Assembly (NCBI GenBank): GCA_039621445.1
Contig: CP154954.1
Span: 65,988,891 to 66,052,890 of the forward strand
Length of the DNA stretch: 64,000 nt
Reading direction: 5' to 3'
Source: Euglena gracilis
Lineage: Eukaryota > Euglenida > Euglenophyceae > Euglenales
Shown: positions 47,901-64,000 of the stretch, piece after piece
Layout: each line of letters starts with the position of its first letter
How positions within the stretch are numbered: the stretch's first letter is position 1
Program-made: the position numbers and the translations under genes
The notes under the pieces: model-generated
Told to the model about the DNA's origin: nothing
Seen by the model: the letters and a program-made list of their open reading frames with translations, nothing else
The model's database searches: none

Positions 47901-50900
47901 AGAACACAATTGTCTTGCTCTTGTCCGTTGGGAGGGGGCAGGCATCAGCCCGGGGTGCCTGCCCCGAGAGGCCGGCCCATAGCGGCCCTGAGCGACCAGC
48001 GAGGTGGCTCAGGGTGACGTACCGCTCTGTCCGAGGCTGGGCAGCCCCACACGCCGATTGGAGACCCAATGCACGCACCGTCTGGCGCTGACGCGTCGGC
48101 GAGAGGCTGACTCGTGAGAACCTGCAGATTGATTCGCCTCAACTGTCGGAGTCTGGCATCGCGACCTCAGACAGAAATGCAGCCCACACCCTCCCCCCAA
48201 TCTGAATGAACGGCCAACGCCTGTGAAAAAAAACTGGTGCCAAACTATTGGCGCTTTTCAAACTGACCTAATCCTCTCGAAAAATGCCAACCATCTTTCA
48301 CATTCACATCTTTCACATTGGGTCAATTTGAATGTTATAATTAAGTTGAATTTTAATTAACTATTTAATTACCATTTGATAATTATTAATAAATAATTTA
48401 ATTTCAATTAATCAATTTAATTGAATTTAATTTAATATAATTAATTCGTTTATTTTTCAATGTAAGATACATTTAATTTGCATTTGACAAAATGGCACAC
48501 CGTGCAGCTTTTGACACCGAGCCCGGGGCCACGCAGGGGAGGATCCACTTGCCGCCCGCCATCGACGCCAGCACCTTCTCGCACTTTGTCAGCTTCTCCG
48601 CCACGAGGTGGGTCCAGTCCAGCGCTGCGTCGTGGACAAGGACGCCCCCCAGCGCCGCGATGCAGTCCTGCAGCTGCTGCTTCTTGCGCCGCCCCTTGAA
48701 GCCGGGGGTGGGCCTGCACCCAATTTTGCCATAAATAGGGAGGAACTCTCCGCAAATACAGTGGTCATCATTGTTTGAATGGTGGCGCGCCATCTCAAAA
48801 AAAATAATGATGGCATATCATTTACACAAAAATATGTCACACATCATAATGTCATAATATCAAAAATGATATAATATCATATTTAAAAATGCAATGCAAT
48901 ACATGTCATATGCTTAAATGGCAGCCTTTAACTACTGCCCCCCCCCCCCCGGGGTCCAGCAGTTCAACGAGGTGGGGAGGTCCAGCTTCTTAAATGCAAA
49001 CTGATGGGGGTTTCGACGGCACTTTTTTGGTGTTTTCCGTTATTTTTGGGGGCAGGGTTAGGGTTATAGTTATCGTTCCAAAAGGGATTCAGGTTGGCCC
49101 AGGCCGAAGTTAGAGGCCAAAATTCGGGACTAAATTGGGCCTAATTTTAGCCTTCATTGAGTTTTTCAAAAGGCCTAAATCCTAACCCTAACCCTATTCC
49201 AACTTACCCTAACCCTATCCTTTTCACATAACCCAAGCCATAACCCTAAACCTGGAGTAGTTCTTCCGTACTACACATTGTTTTCATGGGCACCTCTGGG
49301 GGGCAGCGCGAAAACGCAGGTGAATTGGGGGAATGTTCGTAAATGCTTAAACGAGGGGGTCAGACACCCCCCCTAGAAGGGCTAGTAGTCAAAGGCTGTC
49401 GTTTAAACATAATTGAGCATTGGAGAATTGAATACTCCAAATTTTCTAAACTTTCTCCGCTGAATATTTGTTGAAGGGGACAAAAAAACCAATGAAAAAC
49501 TGATATTGAGTTAAAAAAAAAAAGGAAAAAATCGTTCCTTGCAAGTTCACCTAAACTTTGGTTATATTTTTTTCTTCGTTTTCAACCCTGACTGAGTTGA
49601 CTTCAGAACCTCAGTTGGATGTGAAGGTCCAAGCTGAAAGCATGAATCTCTTGGTATGGTTCACCAGTAAATGATCAGGAGCAGGAATTCACTCAGCGTT
49701 GGGGACGCAAGAGTCCCAAGGGTAATTTCTCACACCTGATGGTGTGGGGGTGGAGTACTACCCGTCATGCTTGCTCACACTGGCCTAAGACCAGCCCAAA
49801 CCCTCAATCTGTGCACGCATTCTCGAAAACCCACCCACGCACCCATCCCAGCTGGGGCAGCGCTGTGTGGGGAGGCCTGCAAGGAAACTGTCCTCCGGCG
49901 CAGAACGAAAACTTTAATCTAAAAACCAGCGCCAACAGGAAGGAGGAGGGGAGCAGGTTTCCGGGATTCACTCCCACCGTGTCAAAACCATGCACGCTGA
50001 CAACTCCGAGGGAGGGAGGGAGTCCAGTCGTCGGGGTTGTTCCCGCCATGAGTGAACGCCAGGCCAGGCAGAGAGCCGCGTTTGCAGACGTGGTTGCACG
50101 AGGAGTGGGGGCAGTGGCAGGACACTCCACGGCGCCGAATCATACAGGTCGGGGGAAGAGAAATTAAACAGGGTTTGAAGCCATTCTGACAGCGTAGCCA
50201 GCGCAACCCTGTGCCGTTGTGCCTGCACCGGAGATGGCCACAAACAGAATAATATCCAGCGCGACCCTGATTGTTGGAGCCTTTGAGAGACATTCTGGTG
50301 CACGACAAAATGTCAAAGGCACCCATTCCGCAGGGGGGGTGGGGAGGAACTGGGGGGCTAAAAACCAAACATAAACATCCCTGGGGGCGTTTGCACGGCA
50401 GCCAAACGCATAAAGCCCCTCAAAGGAAGTGCCGGCTGGCCGGCAAAAAATTGTGACAGTTTTTGCATATAAATTCAAAGTTTCCTGCCTAAAAAATGGC
50501 GACTAATGACTTTTGCAGAAATTGATGAAATTCGACAATATGAGGCCAAAGTTACGGTGGAAATTAGACTGATTGGATTCCAGGACTTTGATCTTCCTGC
50601 CCAAATATGATCTAAGATAATCCCCCTGAAAAATAAAATAAAACCCCCACGGTCTTGAAATCCCGCCCAAAGATAAAATATAAAAAAAAGAGGACAATAT
50701 TCAGGGGGGGGTTCCCTCCAGAAGAACAGTAATGACCCATTGCAGGGCAAGGACCCCTCTGGGCTGTGGACGGCAAAAAAAACAGACCTTGCGAAGCTCC
50801 GCAGGACCTGGGGTCACACCCGAGCCCAACGGCGTGGCTTGACAGCCCCCCCCGGGGGGGGGGGGGGGGGGGGGACCGCACGGAGAGCCCTGCGCACCGC

Positions 50901-52975
50901 ACGCGCAGGCCGTCCAGGCGGGCGCGCACGCCACGGTCCGGCGGCTCACGGTCCGGCGTGGCGCCGCCGTCCAGCGGGCACTGCCGGTGCCCCGCCAGGC
51001 ACGCGCCGCAGAACGTGTGGCCGCAGCCGCGGACCCGCAGCGGGCTGACAAACGGCTGCTGGGGATGCACGCCCCCCTGCAAGGAAACTTTTCTGATTCT
51101 GGACCTGCAAATCGTGGGTAAAAGGTTAAAAATTTATGGTGTAAATGCCAATTGATTGTGGATTCCAAATCTCAGATCAGTTTCAATTTCTCAGAGCAAA
51201 TTCACAATATGTTGTGAATGCCACTTATATAATATTTATAACAAATCATTTTGTATGTTTATATATTTCATACATCTTTAATGTTTACGTCGCTTATTCC
51301 ACAACAGTTGCAGTTGCGACTTCTCGGAAATTTCAATTTTGCTTCCTGTTGAATCAGTTCATATTGGAAGTTTTGGGAAAAGTCGGATGAGTGGGAAGCG
51401 ACGGGGAGAGGAAAGAGTTTGATGTTGCCTGAAAATATTGGACCCTGGTTGGCGAAGAACATGCAGCATACGCAAACACAAAATGATGTTGGGGGGATTG
51501 TGTAAGTTCTCAGGTGGAGCAAAACTCAGTGTTCATCAGTCGACTCCAGGATTGGAAGTTTTCCTATTTTTGGGGGACCGCCCTGAAACAATTTCAAAAC
51601 AAAGGTGTCCTCAGCAAGGGTTGAAATTTGAAACTTGTACTCTGGGGTGCCTGCCCATAGCACGGTGCGAACTTCCTCAAAAAGAAGCCTCGTCCCCTTG
51701 CACCCCACCCAAATCGACAAGAAGAAACCCTCTCCTGGTTCTCAGAAGGCATCATCAAGGTATGTGACTAAAGGCAGGAAAGCACGAATCAAGGAAAGGA
51801 ACTCCCACACCACCAATCAAGTCAAAAATATCTTGACAACCACGCCGAATGCCCGGAACAGGGGTTTTTTTTTTACCCTCCCCCCCCCCCTATGTCCAAC
51901 GACCGGTAACCTCTGTCCTCTGACCGGGGGGGCAGTCGTTAGACATAGGGTAGTGACCAAAAGGTGTCCTCTGACCGGGGGGTGGTCGTTGGACACAGGG
52001 TCGGGAAAAAAAGTTTGCCGAAACCCCCCCAAACAGGTCAAAATTTTCCTTCCGGCGCTTCGCGCCTCCATTTCCAGCCCTGTCAACAAATATTTCCTCA
52101 AATAGCACCCAAAACATACCTTCACGCCACGGGATTTCACAAAAAATAATAATAAATTACCCAGTCGACAATCCATGCATTCCATCAACCATCTTCACTC
52201 CATCATACAACCTAGCAAAACACCCGAAAATGTCATGGTGGAATGTTGGGAGTGTGGTGAAGCTCCTTCAACAACCGCAAGCACTATCTCCCCGGTGGAG
52301 CGCTCGTAATGCACAAAACTCCCCAGAGGGAACATTTTAATGGACGATGGGCTGCGGGGTACAGGACAAGGGCGGAAGAAAAGCCTTTTAGGGCTGGCAA
52401 ACCTCCGGTTTTCACACACCTGCAAAAAAGACATCAAACCTCCGAAAAGGTGTCCTCTGACCGGGGGGGTGGTCATTGGACATAGGGGGGTCGTTGGACA
52501 TAGGGGGGGGGGGGTAAGAACGGGGGGGGGGGGGCGGGCACCCACACCCCCACCCCCCGGGTGGGGGGCGTCCCGGGGGACCCACCCACTTTTGCCCGAA
52601 AATGGCCAAAAATGCTAAAAATAGCACCTTTTTCAAAATTTTCGGTGCCTTCGGCGCCAAAAAAGGCATACCCACCAGCTCCTACCCCCAGCCCCCCCCC
52701 CCCCCCCGGGGGGAGGGGGTTCAAGGGACCCCCCCCCCCCGGGGGGAGGGGGTCCAAGGGACCCACCACCCTACCCCCCTCCCCCCCCGGGGGAGGGGGT
52801 CCAACACTAAAAAACCCCTGGCCCAGAAAGTGTCGGATTGCACCCCTGGAGCTACCGAAGGGAAGGGAAAAAAAGGGTCCACGACACATGATATGGCAGG
52901 GGAGCGTGGGGGGCAAAGGGGGCACATCAGGTCGGCCGGGACGGGGTCCACGTACAGGAAAAGCCGCTCGGGCAT
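44880..52975 (-). CDS. RING / TRAF-like zinc finger / SLF1-like tandem BRCT gene(s)
   Basis: Three exons encode an N-terminal RING finger (CPLC...CGHTFCGAC...CPLD), the RING-to-TRAF linker and the start of a Cys/His zinc finger. Downstream on the same strand, six exons encode a tandem BRCT module resembling the N terminus of SLF1 (ANKRD32): GFKGRRKK...THLVAEKLTKCEKVLA...KWILPCVDWLLE, then WRCVLYT...ILEKGSAAVLAP and LFPLVNEDLADILYLN. The first BRCT exon has no usable in-frame ATG before the domain, so coding sequence must lie upstream; the nearest is the RING part. Known biology: RING proteins of this type are usually ubiquitin ligases, and SLF1 works with the RING ligase RAD18 in DNA repair. 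Inference: this may be one fused protein. The link between 50.1 and 48.7 kb was not seen, so two adjacent genes remain possible. Confidence 0.6.
45240..45362 (-). CDS. Exon after BRCT 2
   Basis: Encodes CPDFILATLLKEMPDPGQWK and then LRSKRARPTQSLHP. It starts after CTGCCGCT in phase 0, fitting the previous exon. A basic patch (RSKRAR) could be a nuclear signal. The lower end is uncertain (a GT lies at about 45247). Confidence 0.75.
45695..45761 (-). CDS. BRCT 2 exon
   Basis: Encodes AVKLFPLVNEDLADILYLNT and AK, matching the FYPIQYLGDFLLE helix of SLF1. It starts after CTGGTACT and ends in phase 0 before GGGCAGTC. Confidence 0.86.
45767..46008. mobile_element. Hairpin element that forms an intron of the BRCT gene
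   Basis: On the plus strand the ends are CAGGCTTCTTTTTAAGACCC and GACGGAAAGAAGCCCG, inverted repeats. The flanks GCCAGTAC (45759-45766) and GCCAGCAC (46009-46016) match at 7 of 8. The intron deduced from the protein is 45762-46011: the element plus 5 bases of one flank and 3 of the other. Confidence 0.9.
46012..46137 (-). CDS. BRCT 2 exon
   Basis: Encodes AVAAANHFSRILEKGSAAVL and then ADVRRATHVFFDQKHCRQV. It starts after CTGGAGGG and ends GTGCT before GGCCGGGC. The next intron is the hairpin-element intron. Confidence 0.88.
46225..46411. repeat. AT-rich tandem repeat, unit about 31 bp
   Basis: About six copies of a unit containing CATCAATTTGTCAATTAATT. It lies in the intron between two BRCT 2 exons. 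Confidence 0.9.
46996..47075 (-). CDS. BRCT 2 first exon
   Basis: Encodes PAMQARHWRLAGGRPFAGWR and CVLYT, matching the W...L....PF..W.VVL start of SLF1 BRCT 2. The upper end is approximate. Confidence 0.78.
47380..47451 (-). CDS. BRCT 1 C-terminal exon
   Basis: Completes Asp and reads WLLEDVHEWTGAQCDSKVER. Joined to the previous exon it gives KWILPCVDWLLEDVHEW, the conserved BRCT tryptophan helix. It starts after CTGTCCCC. The following intron is almost entirely a repeat with CCATTGCTT-type ends. Confidence 0.8.
48310..48480. repeat. TTAATT-rich low-complexity tract
   Basis: About 80% A/T with irregular ATTTAATT repeats, directly below the BRCT 1 exon. No gene signal. Confidence 0.85.
48529..48713 (-). 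CDS. BRCT domain 1 exon
   Basis: Encodes TPGFKGRRKKQQLQDCIAAL, then GGVLVHDAALDWTHLVAEKL and ASMAGGKWILPCV. The GG, the THLVA and the final Trp (in the next exon) are the BRCT fold markers. The start follows GTGCAG, and there is no ATG before the domain in this exon. Confidence 0.85.
49056..49250. repeat. Telomere-like CCCTAA tracts
   Basis: GGGTTAGGGTTA at 49064 and CCTAACCCTAACCC at 49187 with degenerate CCCTAA units to 49250. Short and imperfect; from here to 50060 no coding signal was recognised. Confidence 0.6.
50077..50112 (-). CDS. RING gene exon 3, TRAF-like zinc finger start
   Basis: Completes Cys with GC, then PHSSCNHVCKRG, giving LRVRCPHSSCNHVCKRG. It starts after CTGCCACT, and the upstream intron (50113-50895) is a clean GCGCAG...CTGCCACT case. 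The lower end is unknown. Confidence 0.75.
50896..51062 (-). CDS. RING gene exon 2
   Basis: Encodes QQPFVSPLRVRGCGHTFCGA and CLAGHRQCPLDGG, then the linker PPDRGVRARLDGLRVR, typical between RING and TRAF zinc fingers. It completes C-x2-C...C-x-H-x2-C-x2-C...C; the eighth ligand may be a less standard residue. It ends before GCGCAGGG. Confidence 0.88.
51859..52819. mobile_element. Composite CAG...CTG element in the RING-gene intron
   Basis: Begins CAGGGGTTTTTTTTTTACCC and ends CTAAAAAACCCCTG. Flanks GCCCGGAA and GCCCAGAA match at 7 of 8. It holds a CTATGTCCAACGACC-type unit at the left and a TTTAAGACC-family-like hairpin at the right. Confidence 0.8.
52912..52975 (-). CDS. RING gene first exon
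   Basis: ATG at 52975-52973, giving MPERLFLYVDPVPADLMCPL and Cys. It carries the first two zinc-binding cysteines of the RING. AG dinucleotides at 52992-52988 could accept a spliced leader. The lower end falls in a C run, uncertain by one or two bases. Confidence 0.8.
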
Positions 52976-54509
52976 GTCGGGGCCAGGCTGCTGTCGCCAG
53001 AAGAGCCCCGCGGTGGCTGCCAGGCCCGGGGGGTTTACAGGAATGGAGTTGGTCATACCGGACCGCGGATCGGATGTATATACCGGATCCTGGCAGTGCT
53101 AATGCCGGTCAAAATGTGCCGATTAGGAGGAGGCTGACTTTGGTCGTGTGTTCTGCTCTGTCCCTGGGGGTTGCATTTGAGAGCTCTTGGGTGCCTGTCT
53201 CAGCAGGCGGCCGAAGGGGGGTTCAGTGACCCCGGGAGGTGCCGTATGGGGTGCCTGCCCACAGCAGCCTACACCCACTGGGGGTCAAATTTGGACCCTG
53301 GTGCTTGCCGACCAAGCTTAGCACCACCCACCCCAAAACCTGGGGTCCAAAGTGCCCTATGCCCCCTGCCTGCTATAGCACCAACCCAGGAGGGGGGGGG
53401 GCAAAAGACAACCCGAGCTCAAATTCAATGGATTTTTGGCCAGATATCATGGGGGTCTGGAACTAACAGCCAGTCAGTCATTCTAGAAAAAAATACCAAA
53501 TCACCCAGGGTTGGCGGGTGGACACGCCTTGAGCCAGCCTTGTCAGGTTGGGTGGAAGGGGCGGAAGGCGCCTCCGAAGTCGGGGCGGAGCCACATGCTG
53601 GGTATGGTCAAGCCATGTGGGGAGGACGTGGTGGCTGAAAACAAATGGGGCCCTGCACACGCCACAGAAGCGAAAGGCCATTCCGAATTCCAATACGGTG
53701 ATGGCCGGCGAACTCAATTTGAATTTTTTTTCAATAATCAAAGGATTATGTCCGTGCCATTGAAGTGCGTGTTAACTCATCGCGCAGCCAATTTGAACAA
53801 GTTTGAAATTTGGAAACTGACTGCGCACATTGAATACTTGATGAGAAACTGGATAGTGCTCTGGATTACAATCCTGAGCTCCCGAGGAAGGAGGCACCTA
53901 AAATGCAAGGCGCTTTGCAGCAAAGGAGGAGAAACAGTGCGTGCTGGTGCAGTCAAAAAAATCAATGGGGGTGCGGGAGAAGGGCAGGTGAAGTAAAAAC
54001 GTGGGGAACGTCGGGAAACGAGGGGGAAAACGTGGGAAACTGGCGGATTGGAGATGCGGAGGTGGATCGCGTGCCGAGGGTCAGACTGCAGGTGAAGAAG
54101 ATGAGGAGGCTAAGGGTTAGAGGGTGGGGTTTGGAGTTAAGGGTTTGGAGGTACGCGTGATGGTGACGACCGAAATCAGCCAAAGAATGTATGTCACGCT
54201 GAACGCTGAGAGACAGGGGGAGGGGCACATATTTTTCAGTACTCTTCCATTCCTCCCTCCCAAGATGCCAGAAGATTGTCCAACAAGCGTTCGGACCAGA
54301 GTTTGAAGGGCCACCAAACTGGGGCGAAACTATACACACATAACGTGGACATAACACCCATTTTACACAAAACATACACACACAAACAATACTCAAACAA
54401 AGTTTAGAATGGGACAAAAAATTTCATCTCAATCATCTCAAAAAAAAACAATTGTCACGATTGTTTGACTATTTTATTTCTAATGAAATTTTGCCCCACT
54501 GACCACACT

Positions 54510-63970
<9,461 letters not shown>

Positions 63971-64000
63971 TGGGGGGGGGGGGGGTGATGAGGGGTGGCA

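Overview
This window reads as nuclear DNA of a euglenid, most likely close to Euglena gracilis. The decisive evidence is in the splice junctions. When exons of a recognisable M1 aminopeptidase are joined by protein homology, most introns are neither GT-AG nor GC-AG. They carry CAG at intron positions +4 to +6 and a pairing CTG at -8 to -6, usually inside a longer terminal stem, which is the hallmark of euglenid nonconventional introns. Exons are short (about 35-200 nt), GC-rich with strong G/C at codon third positions, and lie in a sea of hairpin elements, G/C homopolymer runs and simple repeats. The long ORFs elsewhere are repeat or frame shadows.

All four gene models lie on the minus strand, so they read from high to low coordinates. 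(1) 54.5-64 kb: an MFS (DHA1/SLC18-like) transporter whose 5' end runs off the window; it mixes GT-AG and nonconventional introns. (2) About 44.9-53.0 kb: a RING finger and TRAF-like zinc finger followed by SLF1-like tandem BRCT exons, possibly one protein. (3) 16.2-41.5 kb: a nearly complete puromycin-sensitive-type M1 aminopeptidase in about 26 exons, with GAMENWG, HELAHQWFGN and NEGFA motifs intact. (4) About 6.2-12.8 kb: fragments of an unrecognised multi-pass membrane protein.

The rest is mobile-element-like sequence. There is a 3.9 kb fold-back element (1.29-5.2 kb), a 1.1 kb fold-back element (34.2-35.4 kb), arrays of GGCCGCGG palindromes (13.3-14.9 kb), and many 0.2-1 kb hairpin elements with CAG...CTG ends. 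Nine of these hairpin elements have perfect 8-bp flanking direct repeats and three more have 6-7 of 8 matching.

The most interesting observation joins the two themes. An element bounded by CAG...CTG and flanked by an 8-bp target duplication is exactly what the nonconventional splice rule would remove cleanly: 3 nt of the left duplication, the element, and 5 nt of the right duplication, leaving one copy of the target. One intron of the BRCT gene (45762-46011) still shows this state, with 7 of 8 duplication bases matching. No rRNA, tRNA or CRISPR array was recognised.
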